Source of the DNA: Aureococcus anophagefferens
Taxonomy: Eukaryota; Sar; Pelagophyceae; Pelagomonadales; Pelagomonadaceae
Assembly (NCBI RefSeq): GCF_000186865.1
Contig: NW_008705562.1
Span: 1,747,335-1,811,334 of the forward strand
Direction of reading: 5' to 3'
DNA length: 64,000 bases
Under the pieces are notes generated by a model. It ran no database searches. It was not told the origin of the DNA and saw only the letters and a list, made by a program, of their open reading frames with translations. The position numbers and the translations under genes are program-made. Positions 1 to 8,846 of this stretch are shown here, piece after piece (within the stretch, counting starts at the first letter, position 1; each line of letters starts with the position of its first letter).

Positions 1-689
1 GGCGACGCGCGGTCCCGCGTGCGGTACTCGGTCTCGTCGTCGCTGTAGTGGCCGTCGACGCGCTCGATGACGTGGCGCTTCAGGGGCGACAGGACCTTGG
101 CGCGCTTCGCCGGCGGCTCCCCGGCCGCCGCGGGGCGCCGCGCGCGCTCCGGCGCGGCGACGGGCGCCGGCGCGGCCCAGCGGGCCGCGATCGCGCGCTC
201 CTCCGCGGCGGACGCGGCGCGCGGCGGCGGCGCGAAGAGGTGGCGCGACACGCCGTCGAGCGCGCCGTAGGGCTCGAGCGCGGGCGCGCCGTGGTCGACG
301 TCCTCCGCGGCGGCGACGGACGTCGGCGAGTCCGGCGAGTCGTCGGGCGTCGGCTCCGGCGGCGCGGCGTCGACGACGAACGCGTAGCCCGCGAAGGCCT
401 TCGGGTGGAGCAGGCTGAAGGTCTGGCCCGCGCGCAGCGCGCGCGGCACGCGCGTCGCCGAGAAGCGCGCGCCGTCGCCGGCGATGTAGACGCCGTTGCT
501 CGAATAGTTCGTGAGCACGACGCTCTCGTCGACGGCGGAGACGGACACGTGCTTGCCGCTGATCTTCGCGCTGTCGTTGACGACGACGCCGCAGCTCCGA
601 GACCGGCCGATGACGAGCTCCTCCGGGTGGCGCGGCACGGGGTGTATTGTGTCGTCGCGCCGCAGGACGAAGCGCCGCGGTGGAGCCAT
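1..689 (-). CDS. FHA-domain protein, 3' end beyond the window
   Basis: The minus-strand frame opens with an ATG at 689 and stays open to the left edge (about 229 codons). Residues about 20-75 form a forkhead-associated domain: GRSRSCGVVVND, then SGKHVSVS, then LTNYSSNGVYI. This is the Gly-Arg-Ser / Ser-x-x-His / Asn-Gly pattern that binds phosphothreonine peptides. The rest is low in structure and rich in Ala, Pro and Glu, with a basic patch (PPAKRAKVLSPLKRH, about residue 205) that could be a nuclear localisation signal, then an acidic SDDETEY stretch. It lies 93 bases downstream of the SHPRH-like gene on the same strand. Nuclear signalling or DNA-damage adaptor is a reasonable inference; the partner is unknown. 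Confidence 0.8.
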   Translation of the reverse strand, partial: MAPPRRFVLRRDDTIHPVPRHPEELVIGRSRSCGVVVNDSAKISGKHVSVSAVDESVVLTNYSSNGVYIAGDGARFSATRVPRALRAGQTFSLLHPKAFAGYAFVVDAAPPEPTPDDSPDSPTSVAAAEDVDHGAPALEPYGALDGVSRHLFAPPPRAASAAEERAIAARWAAPAPVAAPERARRPAAAGEPPAKRAKVLSPLKRHVIERVDGHYSDDETEYRTRDRAS

Positions 690-782
690 TGCGCTCAGAG
701 GGAAGGTTCGGACATCGTGCCTGCAGGCTTTCGCGCTCCTCGCCGGGGGTCCTACTTCACAGTCTTAGTCGCACGGCCGACC

Positions 783-3700
783 TCAGTAGTCGTCGCCGTC
801 GTCGTCGTCGTCGTCGTCCGCGGCGTGGGCCGCGAGGCCCGCGACGTAGCGGAGCTTGTGGTGCGGCATCTTCGTCGCGTCGCCGCCCGTCGCGAGCACG
901 GAGAGCGCGGTCGTCGCGTCGCCGTCGCCGGCCGCGCCCTGCGCGCGGTAGGCGAGGAGCCGCTCCTCGACGGTGCCGCGGAGGTAGTAGGCCGTCGTCC
1001 TGACGTCGCGCTGCTGGCCGATGCGGTGGCACCGGTTCATGGCCTGGGCCTCCTCGCCGACGCTGAGGAACGGCTCGAGGAGGAAGAGGTGCGCGGCGGC
1101 CGTGAGCGTGAGGCCCGCGGCGGCCGCGCCCGCGTGGAGGACGAAGACGGCGCAGTCGTCGCGCTCGCGCCACTCGCGCACCGCGGCGCTCAGCGCCGCG
1201 GCGCTGTCGCCCCGGCTGAGCGTGACGTGCCTGAGCCCCGCGCGGTCGAGCGCGAGCGACACGTGGCGCACGGCCGGCTTGATCGACGTGACGACGACGA
1301 CCTTCTCGTTGACCTTGCCGCGGATCGCCGCGTCGATGTCGCGGAGCAGCCGGGCGATCTTCGCGGACGGGACCTCGCGCGCGGCCTCGAGGTGCGCGCC
1401 GAGCGCGTTGGGGATGTTCGGCGTGAGGTGGCGGTTCGCGAGGCGCGCGGGGCCGCCGCGGGGCAGCTCGAGCGCGTCGAGGTCCGCGTCGCCGCACGGC
1501 GTCCACTCGGGCGGCCGCCGCGGGTCCGGGGCCTCGCCGGCCGGCGCGGGCGCCGCCGCGGCCGGCGCGGCGCCGTCGTCCGCGGGCGCCTCCGCGCGCG
1601 CGGGGCGGCGCACGAGGACGCAGTCCCGGAGCACGAAGCCCTTGCGGCAGAGCGCGCAGTTGCCCTCGAGGCGGCCCTCGTCCGCGAGGCGGAGCGCGTC
1701 GTCGCGCTGGACGCCGCGGCGGACGGCCTGGTCCACGCCGCCCGTGAGCACGAGCTGCTGCGCGCAGCCGTAGCACGTCGCGTGGACGCAGCCCGTGTAG
1801 CAGAGGCTCCGCGCGCTCGGCGCGGCCGCCGGCGACGAGTCGCAGGTCGTGTAGCACACGGGGCACTTGGTCTCGGGCGGGCTCCGCTCCTCCTCGAGGC
1901 GCGCGAGGTCCTTGAGGCCCTGCTGCGCGACGCGCGCCGAGAGCTGGACCTTGATGGCGCCGGCCGCGGAGCCGCGGTTCGCGAAGAACGCGCGCGCCTC
2001 GACGGGGAACGTCGCGAGCAGCGCGGCGCGGCGCTCGACGTAGGCCTGGTGCACGGGCCGCCAGACCGCGCGCTGCTCGTCGGCGACCCGCTTGGCCGCG
2101 TCGTAGGCGGCCGCCGTGTCGCGCTCGTAGGCCGCGCGGTCCCCGCCGCGGGCCTTCTTGGCGTCCGCGGAGAGCGCGGTCCACTTGCGCGGCTTCTGCA
2201 CCGCCGGCGGGCCGTTCTTGGCGTACTTGCCGAGGAGCGCGACGATCTCCGGCGTGTGCTCCGGCGCGTGCGCGCGCGCGAGCTCGTCGACGGCCCGCTT
2301 CTGCGCGGGCGTCGCGTCCTCGCCCATCTCCTCGAGCGCGCGGAGGTAGTCGCGCTCCGCGAGGCGGCCGGCGCGCGCGCCGGCGAGCGCGCGGTCCTCG
2401 AGGACGGCGAGCGAGTCGTCGGCGTCGCCGGACCGCGCCGCGACGAGCGCCGCCTTGGCCGCGTCCGCGGCCGACGCCGCCGTGGCGGCCTCGCCGCGGC
2501 GGTCGGTGCCCTCGGCGGCGCGCTCCGCGGCGGCGTCCGCGGCCTTGGCGACCGCGAGGAGCGACGCGCGGTCGTCGCCGCCCGCGGCGCCGTGCGCCGC
2601 CTCGTCCGCGGCGACGGCCGCGTGGGCCGTCGCCGCGGCCTCCTGGGCCGCGTCGCGGCGCCGGCGGCAGTCGCGCGCCGAGGCCTCGACGCGCAGCGCC
2701 AGCTGGCGCACGGCGACGAGCTTGAGCGCGTTCGCGGCGACCTCGTCGGCGGCCTCGCGCGTCGCGTCGCGGGCTTTCTTCCAGCCGACCTCCTTGGTCA
2801 GCAGGCCGACGGCCGCGACGGCGCCGCCGCCGTCGACGTCGTCGTCGAGGGCCGCGAACCGCTCGAGGAGCGGCAGGTCCTCGGCGCCGCGCCTCGCGAG
2901 CGCCCGGGCGACCTCGGCGCCGGGCAGCGCGCGCTCGACGACGAAGGCGGCGCAGGCCCGGCGGCGGCGCCGCAGCGCGAAGGCGCGGGCCGCGTCGTCG
3001 AAGCCGTCGGCGTCGGCGAGGTCCGACACGAGGAAGTCGTCGCCGTGGCCGAGCGCGAAGCGCGCGAGCGTCCACAGCAGCGCGGCGCGGCGCGCGCGGG
3101 CCTTGGAGTCGCGGCGCGACTGCTCGAGCTCCGCCGCGAGGCCGCGGACCTCGTCGAGGCGCTGCTGGATCGTGAGCATCGTGAGCGTGCGCTCGGACGC
3201 GCGCGCGCGGCCTGCGGCGCCCCCGGCGGCGACGGCGTGCGCGTCGCCGACGGCGAAGGCGTCCTCGCGGCCGATGCGGCTCGTGAGGTAGTCGTCGTAG
3301 GCCTCGCGGTCGCCGTAGATGCCGTCGCACCGCGCCGCGAACGCGGGGTCGCCGTCGTACTTGCGCAGGTTCTCCTCGCGGAGCCGCGCCCAGCGGTCCG
3401 CCTCGCGCTGCCGCGCGCCGGCGCCCTCGGCGCGCGCGCGGTCCCGCCGCCGGTCGCCCGCGTTGCGGTCCGCGGCCGCGAGGCGCGCGATGGCCTCGCC
3501 CGCGGAGACGACGGGCGGCGCGTACTGGAGCAGGCCCGCGGACTGGCCGTCGGCGCCCGCGTGGACGCCGCGCACGTTCCGGTTGTAGAAGCGGAGGAGC
3601 TCGTCGACGTCCTTGGCGTCCGTGAGCGCCGGCGCGGCGGCGCCTCGCTTGCCCGCGAGGCCGACGCACGCGTGGCGGAGCACGCGGAGCGCGCGCTCGC

Positions 3701-5891
3701 GGACGGCGCTCGCGGCCTTGTCCCCGGACCCGGCCGCGGCGCCGGCGCCCGGCGCGGGGAGCTGGTCGACGACGGCGCCGGCGACGGCGCCGAGCGCGCG
3801 GAGCACGACGGCCTCGGACGACTCGCCGACGTCGACGGCGACGACGCCGTCGCTCCGGCTCGGGAGCTCGAGGATGGGCCGGCCCTCGAGGTCGCCCGAC
3901 GCGTAGACCTGGCCCTTGGAGTGGCGCATGGCGACCGTGCGCAGGAGCAGCTCGAGGCGCTCGAGGGCCGCGGGGTCCCGGAGGTCCCAGGGCCGCTGCA
4001 CGCAGTGGTGCCAGAAGCCGTCGGACGCGTCGGAGAGGCTGAAGGGGTAGACGCCGAGGAACCGGAGCTCGCCGTTGAGGTCGAGGATGCCGTCGCAGAG
4101 CGGCGTGCCGCTCACCATCCACCGCGACGACGCCCAGAGGTCCGCGCACGTCCGCGCGAGCACCGTGTTCGGCGACGACACCATCTGCATCTCGTCGAGG
4201 ACGACGCGGTGCCAGTGGATCTGGCTCAGCGGCTGCGCGTCGCCGTTGTTCGCGCCACGCCGCTTGTCGTAGACGGGCCCCGTCAGCGCGTTGTAGGTCG
4301 TCACGACGACGTCGTGGTCCGCGAGCCGCTCGAGGGCCGCGCGGCGCTGGACGAAGAACTCGCGCTTCGTCGCCTTCTTGCCGCCGGCGCCGCGGAGGTC
4401 GCAGCGCTCGGGCACGAGGGCCTTGCGGTCCTCGTCCGTGACGAAGCACGCGACCCGGGGGCCCGGCGCGACCGTCGACTTGCGGATCTCGTCGAGCCAC
4501 TGCGACACGAGCGCCGGCGGGAGCACGAGGAGCGTGGCCCGCGACGCCGCGAGGGGCTTCGCCGCGCCGTCGTCCGGCGCCTCGCGCTCGTCCGCGGCGA
4601 GGTCCGCGGCCGCGAGCGCCGCGGCCGTCGCGGGCCGCGCGCAGACGAGGCTCAGCATCTCGAGGGTCTTGCCCATGCCCATCTCGTCGGACAGCAGCCC
4701 GCCGTGGACCGTCGGCGGCGCCTCGAGCCTCGCCTCGCCGAGGTCCGGCGCGTAGTAGAAGCAGCCGCCGTCGACGAAGTCGCGCCGCTCCCAGAAGAGG
4801 CCGTTGAGGCCCCGGTCGAGCTCCTCCATGGACCGCATCCAGCGGAGCGCCATGAGCTGGTAGGGCTTCATGGGCAGCGCGATCTCCGCCGGCTGCGCGT
4901 CCTCGGGGCCGCCGCAGTGCTCCGCGGACCGCATGACGCCCTCGAGCGTGAAGGGCGCCGCGGCCGCGGCGCCGGACGTGACGAAGAGGTCCGCCGTCGG
5001 CGGCGGCGCCTCGCGGCGGAGCACGGCGCCCGCGGGCGCGATGTGGTTGAGCACGGCCTTGACCGCGTCGTCGGCGATGAGGTAGAAGAGGAGCCGCGTC
5101 GCGTAGACGCGGACCTCGACGTCGAGGCCGCCGGCGCCGCGCGCGGCGACGCAGACGCAGCGGAGGCACGGCGCCTTGTGCGGCAGGTGCGCCGGCGCCA
5201 TGAGGCCGTGCGCGGCCTCGAGGAACGGCACCGCGGCCGCGGCGCGCGCGAGGAGCTTGCCCTGGCGGACCTTGTCGAGGAGCCGCTTCACCGTCGTCGT
5301 CGCCTCGTCCTTGTCCTTGCCGGGCTCGCCGTCGGCGTTGAAGCGCTCGACGCCGTAGTGCGTCCGCGTCGCCTTCGCCGTCGGGTTCACGGCGCGGCAG
5401 AGGTCGCGGAGCTCCCGGCCGGCGTCGCCGCCCGCGGCGACGTCGAAGGCGACGAGGCTCGTGCCCAGGAGCCGGCACGGCTCCGCGTCCTCGGCCATGC
5501 ACTGGGCCGAGAGCACGCCCGACAGCTCGCCCTCCCAGGCCAGCGCCGCGCGGTCCGCGGCGTCGACGCGGTGGAGGCCGAACGGCCGCGACACGCCCGG
5601 CCGGTTCCCGGCCCGCGGCTCGCCCGCGCGGTGCGGCTGCCGCGCGGCGCCGGACCCGAAGGCGATCGTCGGCGGAGCCGGCGGTGGCGGCGGCGGCGGC
5701 GGCGGCGCTTCGGCCTTGACCTTCTTCGGCGCCTTGGCCTTCTTGGTCGACGGCGCCGAGGTTGGCGCCTCCGTCTTGACCTGCGCCGCCGACGCCGGCG
5801 CGGGGCGCTTTTTCGCCGTCGATTTCGCCGGCGCCTTCTTTTTCTTCGACGCCTCCTGCTTGGGCGTGCCGCCCTTGCGCTTCGGAGCCAT
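783..5891 (-). CDS. SHPRH: SHPRH-like SNF2-family ATPase with RING finger
   Basis: This single exon encodes 1702 residues. The N-terminus (1-65) is Lys-rich (KRKGG, KKKK, AKKRP), probably a nuclear signal, followed by a polyproline run. The SNF2 ATPase has the nucleotide loop SDEMGMGKTLEML near residue 400 and a DExx box written VVLDEMQMV near 565. A long Ala/Arg-rich insert follows, then a RING finger at about 1340-1420 (CPVCYTTC ... CVHATCYGCA ... CALCRKGF). The helicase C lobe begins near 1527 (KVVVVTSIK) and ends with NRCHRIGQQRDV near 1620. A RING placed between the SNF2 lobes is the SHPRH/Irc20 architecture; SHPRH is a ubiquitin ligase for PCNA in damage tolerance. The acidic tail is Asp-rich. 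No intron is needed to keep the frame. Confidence 0.9.
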   Translation of the reverse strand: MAPKRKGGTPKQEASKKKKAPAKSTAKKRPAPASAAQVKTEAPTSAPSTKKAKAPKKVKAEAPPPPPPPPPAPPTIAFGSGAARQPHRAGEPRAGNRPGVSRPFGLHRVDAADRAALAWEGELSGVLSAQCMAEDAEPCRLLGTSLVAFDVAAGGDAGRELRDLCRAVNPTAKATRTHYGVERFNADGEPGKDKDEATTTVKRLLDKVRQGKLLARAAAAVPFLEAAHGLMAPAHLPHKAPCLRCVCVAARGAGGLDVEVRVYATRLLFYLIADDAVKAVLNHIAPAGAVLRREAPPPTADLFVTSGAAAAAPFTLEGVMRSAEHCGGPEDAQPAEIALPMKPYQLMALRWMRSMEELDRGLNGLFWERRDFVDGGCFYYAPDLGEARLEAPPTVHGGLLSDEMGMGKTLEMLSLVCARPATAAALAAADLAADEREAPDDGAAKPLAASRATLLVLPPALVSQWLDEIRKSTVAPGPRVACFVTDEDRKALVPERCDLRGAGGKKATKREFFVQRRAALERLADHDVVVTTYNALTGPVYDKRRGANNGDAQPLSQIHWHRVVLDEMQMVSSPNTVLARTCADLWASSRWMVSGTPLCDGILDLNGELRFLGVYPFSLSDASDGFWHHCVQRPWDLRDPAALERLELLLRTVAMRHSKGQVYASGDLEGRPILELPSRSDGVVAVDVGESSEAVVLRALGAVAGAVVDQLPAPGAGAAAGSGDKAASAVRERALRVLRHACVGLAGKRGAAAPALTDAKDVDELLRFYNRNVRGVHAGADGQSAGLLQYAPPVVSAGEAIARLAAADRNAGDRRRDRARAEGAGARQREADRWARLREENLRKYDGDPAFAARCDGIYGDREAYDDYLTSRIGREDAFAVGDAHAVAAGGAAGRARASERTLTMLTIQQRLDEVRGLAAELEQSRRDSKARARRAALLWTLARFALGHGDDFLVSDLADADGFDDAARAFALRRRRRACAAFVVERALPGAEVARALARRGAEDLPLLERFAALDDDVDGGGAVAAVGLLTKEVGWKKARDATREAADEVAANALKLVAVRQLALRVEASARDCRRRRDAAQEAAATAHAAVAADEAAHGAAGGDDRASLLAVAKAADAAAERAAEGTDRRGEAATAASAADAAKAALVAARSGDADDSLAVLEDRALAGARAGRLAERDYLRALEEMGEDATPAQKRAVDELARAHAPEHTPEIVALLGKYAKNGPPAVQKPRKWTALSADAKKARGGDRAAYERDTAAAYDAAKRVADEQRAVWRPVHQAYVERRAALLATFPVEARAFFANRGSAAGAIKVQLSARVAQQGLKDLARLEEERSPPETKCPVCYTTCDSSPAAAPSARSLCYTGCVHATCYGCAQQLVLTGGVDQAVRRGVQRDDALRLADEGRLEGNCALCRKGFVLRDCVLVRRPARAEAPADDGAAPAAAAPAPAGEAPDPRRPPEWTPCGDADLDALELPRGGPARLANRHLTPNIPNALGAHLEAAREVPSAKIARLLRDIDAAIRGKVNEKVVVVTSIKPAVRHVSLALDRAGLRHVTLSRGDSAAALSAAVREWRERDDCAVFVLHAGAAAAGLTLTAAAHLFLLEPFLSVGEEAQAMNRCHRIGQQRDVRTTAYYLRGTVEERLLAYRAQGAAGDGDATTALSVLATGGDATKMPHHKLRYVAGLAAHAADDDDDDDGDDY

Positions 5892-5898
5892 GGTGGGT

Positions 5899-5954
5899 GG
5901 GACGACCAGCGAGGGACGACCAGCGAGGGACGACCAGCGAGGGACGACCTGCGA
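5899..5954. repeat. four tandem copies of a 14-bp unit
   Basis: The unit GGGACGACCAGCGA is repeated four times, the last copy with one mismatch. It starts eight bases upstream of the SHPRH-like start codon, so it would lie in that gene's 5' leader. A second direct repeat (CGGGCGCGG then AGGTCACCG) follows at about 5971-5994 and 6010-6030. The rest of the 279-base gap up to 6170 shows no other feature. Confidence 0.85.
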
Positions 5955-6170
5955 CGGTCGGCAGCGGCGGCGGGCGCGGCGGTCTAGGTCACCGCGGAGG
6001 CCACTGCGGCGGGCGCGGTCCAGGTCACCGAGAGCTCTCCGCGCGCCAAGTTTTTCAAGTCACTGCTCTTGAGGAGTAGTTGAGGCAGGCGACGCCTCCA
6101 GCGCAGCCGACGCCTCGCCGACCGCGGCACCATATCCCCGAAACCAGCCCATGTTACTCGCACATGCACC

Positions 6171-8656
6171 CTACCCCCCGACACCCAGGATCCCGTCGGC
6201 GAGCCGCTCCGCCGCCTCCGCGGCGACGGCGACGACGGTGCTGTGGACGTTGCCGTTCGGGATCGCCGGGAACGAGGACGAGTCCGCGACGTGGAGGTTC
6301 GCGGCGCCGCGGACGCGGAGGTCGCGCGGTCGGAGCGCGCCGCCGGCGCCGAAGTGGGCGGAGCAGCACCAGTGGCTGTTCGCCGTGAAGTGGGACCGGA
6401 CCCAGGCGTGGAGGTCGCCCGGCTCGCTCCCCGGCTCGTCCTCGCGGAGCACCTGTGTGGAAATCAAATCTTCAACCCGACTTCAATGTGCGCGTAATTG
6501 AACGGATTGCGCCGGGCTCTTCGGCTGAGCTTCGAGAACTCGATGAGAGCAATCGATTCGTCCAAAAATCAGCCGAATCGACTTCGATTTGATCGAGATA
6601 GAGAGTTCTGAAGTTTGGTGGGGACCCCCCAAACCAGTGGTTGATTTCCACACAGCGGAGCACGAAGTCGCGGAGCGGCGCGCGCGCGAAGATCTCGCGG
6701 ACGCGGCGGACGCCGGCCGCGAGGCGCGCGACGTCGCGGTCGTCGATGCCGCCGCCGTCGGCGTAGGGCACGCGGTGCGGCAGGAGCTCGAGCGTCGGCC
6801 CGGCGCCGCCGGGCACGACGGCGTAGGCCGTGTCCGGGCGCACGACGGCGACGGTGACGATGGCCTGGTCGAAGCGCACGCGCGCGGCGCTCGCGCGGCC
6901 CTCGCGCCGCTCCTCGAGGTGGGGCTCGATGCGCACGGGGAAGACCGTGAGCTGCAGGTCCGGCGGTTTCGCCTCGTCGCCGCCGCTGTGCAGGAACGCG
7001 CCCGCGGAGAAGCCCGGGTAGCCGAACCTACGACGCGCGCGTATGCTTCCCCGGTCGAACTCCCTCGAACGTCGCCGCGGCCGGCGGGACGCCGAGCCGA
7101 ACGCGCGCGAGTAGCTACCGAAGGGCTTGCCCCGCGTCCAGTTGAGGAAGCGGCCGTAGAGGCCCGCCATGTCCGCCGTGAGCGCCGGGTCCACGTCGTA
7201 GACGACGGCGACGGCGGGGTGGTCCTGCAGCCCGACGCCGACGCCGTCGTTCGCGACGATCGTCTCCAACCCCGCGGCCTCGAGCGTGTCCCGGTCGCCG
7301 ACGCCGCTGCGCCTACCGCGCGCGACGATGTTTTCCGGTCAAAACCTCTCGAAACGGCCGCGGGACGCCGCGGCGCGCTGGAGCAGGTGCGGCGTGAGCA
7401 CGGCGCCGGCGGCGAGGACGACCGTCGCGCCGTCGCCGAGCGCGACGCGCGCGGTCCGCGGCGGGGGGCCCGCGTCGCCGTCCGCGCCGAGCGCGACGTC
7501 GAGGCCGACGACGGCCCGGTCCCCCGCGGCGTCCGGCGGCCCGAAGCGCAGCTTCGTCACCGTCGCGCCCGCGCGGATGTCCAGGCCCTTGACGGGCGCG
7601 TAGCCGCCGACCTGCGACGGGAGCGTCCGCGGCGGCCGAACCCCTTCCCTTGCGCGGGCCGCGCGCGGTCCCGCCGAGCATCGCCGCCGCCGCGGATTCC
7701 CGCAGGCCGTCGCGGATGTTGAAGCTGTAGTAGCCCGCCCCCACGCGGCCGCCGTCCGGGTCGTTGAAGTCGAAGTTCCGCGGGAGCGCGCGGCCGTAGG
7801 CCGGCGACGTCACCGTCTCTAAAAATTTCCGCGCGAGCAGGTCGCGGTAGAGGGCGCCCGACGTCGCCAGGGGCCCGCCGACGGCGTGGTGCGGCGGCGT
7901 GCCCATGCCCACGGACGCCGGCGCCCAGCCCTGGTCCACCTCGCCCTGGTCCCCCTGCCAGTCCTCCATCTCGAGGTAGCGCCGCTCGACGGCGGGCCAC
8001 GTCCAGTCGCTGCAGTTCCAGCCCTCGACGTCGCTCTGCAGCGCGCGCACGTAGAGCATGGCGTTGTGGACGCCGCAGCCGCCGACGGCGCGCGCGAGGA
8101 AGAAGCCCGGCAACGACCAGAGGTAGCGCGGGAGCTTCGCGACGTAGGACCACGCCAAGGGCACGTCGAAGACCGTTCGGTCTCTGAACAGCCAGTCGGA
8201 GCCGCCGAGCACGCGCTGGGAGCCGCCGCCGCTCTCGAGGAGCAGGACCCGCTTCTCCGTGCCGGCGAAGCGCGCCGCGAGCCGCGCGGCGACGACGGAG
8301 CCCGCGGGGCCCGCGCCGACGACGACCGCGGCGTACGCGCCGCCGTCGATGGGGTCGCCGATCGTCCCCGCGACCGGCCTGGGCCCCCGGGCGTAGCCGA
8401 AGACGACCGACGCGCCGAGCGACGCCGCGAGGCCCAGCGCGAAGCCCACGAGCATCCGCGGCCAGCCGCCGTCGCGGCGCTCGAACTCCGCGCGCGCGTC
8501 CGCGAGCGACATGTCGCGCCGCGACAGCCGCAGGGGGCGGGACGTGCCGCCGTAGCTATAACTCCTCACCCGCAGGCCCGGCGCCTCCGGCGACTCCGGC
8601 TCCATGAAGCGCACATCGGGCAGGCTCTTGCTCGGCGCCTCGAGGGGCTGCTCCAT
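6171..8656 (-). CDS. GMC-family FAD oxidoreductase, five exons
   Basis: Spliced exons 8656-7667, 7611-7379, 7312-7103, 7027-6664 and 6452-6171 give about 692 residues in frame. After an acidic N-terminus there is one membrane-spanning segment (MLVGFALGLAASLGASVVFGYA, about residues 67-88). The FAD-binding motif AVVVGAGPAGSVVAARLA follows, then ARAVGGCGVHNAMLYVR. Splicing restores the family signature HLLQRSGVGD and VGLQDHPAV. The C-terminal GMC domain has the active-site region NSHWCC and PNGNVHSTVVAVA, so the usual His and second His/Asn positions are filled. Relatives include choline dehydrogenase, alcohol oxidases and fatty-acid photodecarboxylase; the substrate cannot be read here. The start at 8656 is the first ATG of the open frame. 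Confidence 0.85.
6453..6655 (-). mobile_element. introner element with 15-bp TIRs (last GMC intron)
   Basis: A 203-bp element has perfect 15-bp terminal inverted repeats, CTGTGTGGAAATCAA at 6453-6467 and its complement at 6641-6655. It is flanked by an 8-bp target duplication, CGGAGCAC, at 6445-6452 and 6656-6663. On the coding strand the intron runs from 6663 to 6453 (211 bp). Its donor GT is the first two bases of the upstream duplication (GTGCTCCG) and its AG is the end of the element. Removing it restores DFVLREDEPG without loss or gain of a codon. The interior is much lower in GC than the exons. This matches the DNA-transposon-like introner elements known from pelagophytes. Confidence 0.88.
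7028..7102 (-). other. 75-bp GMC intron with perfect 8-bp flanking repeat
   Basis: The intron starts at the GT of GTTCGGCT (7102-7095) and ends in TAG at 7028; the identical GTTCGGCT follows at 7027-7020. It has no stop in frame and its length is a multiple of three, so retention would add 25 Arg-rich residues. Splicing gives YSRAFGYPGF, which fits the family better. Its interior aligns with the intron at 7313-7378. Confidence 0.7.
7313..7378 (-). other. 66-bp GC-AG intron of the GMC gene
   Basis: The unspliced frame ends in TGA at FERF. Removing 7378-7313 joins CTCCA to GCGCAGCGGC and gives HLLQRSGVGDRDTLEAAGL, the expected GMC sequence. That requires a GC donor (GCGCGCCG) with a TAG acceptor. 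The eight bases at the donor and the eight after the acceptor agree at six positions, as expected for an aged target duplication. Confidence 0.75.
7612..7666 (-). other. first GMC intron, donor uncertain
   Basis: A frame change is needed between the exon ending near AAAML and the exon beginning GGYAPVKGLDIRAG. The acceptor CAG at 7614-7612 is clear. A 7-of-8 direct repeat (CTCGGCGG at 7678-7671, GTCGGCGG at 7611-7604) suggests the insertion point. Phase-0 donors are GC at 7666, used here, or a non-canonical CT at 7678; no GT fits. Confidence 0.5.
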
Positions 8657-8846
8657 GGTCGCCGCGCGAGACGGCGTTCCGGGCGCGTCGCCGCTCGAGA
8701 TGCGCAGCCGGAGGGCTCGTCGCGTCGCCGAGGTATGTGTCTCTCGTCGACGGAGCGAAGACCGCCGTTCTAGACGGCGACCATGGGATCTTGGCTGGCG
8801 GCAGAATGTGCGCGTTTCCAAGTGCGCGTCACCTTGAAGAAGACTT

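Noticed and set aside
48..5987. A 1979-codon plus-strand open frame opposite the SHPRH-like gene
   Set aside because: It is an antisense shadow. With very high GC, stops are rare in all frames; the translation is Arg/Ala/Gly noise without domains, while the minus strand has clear SNF2 and RING motifs.
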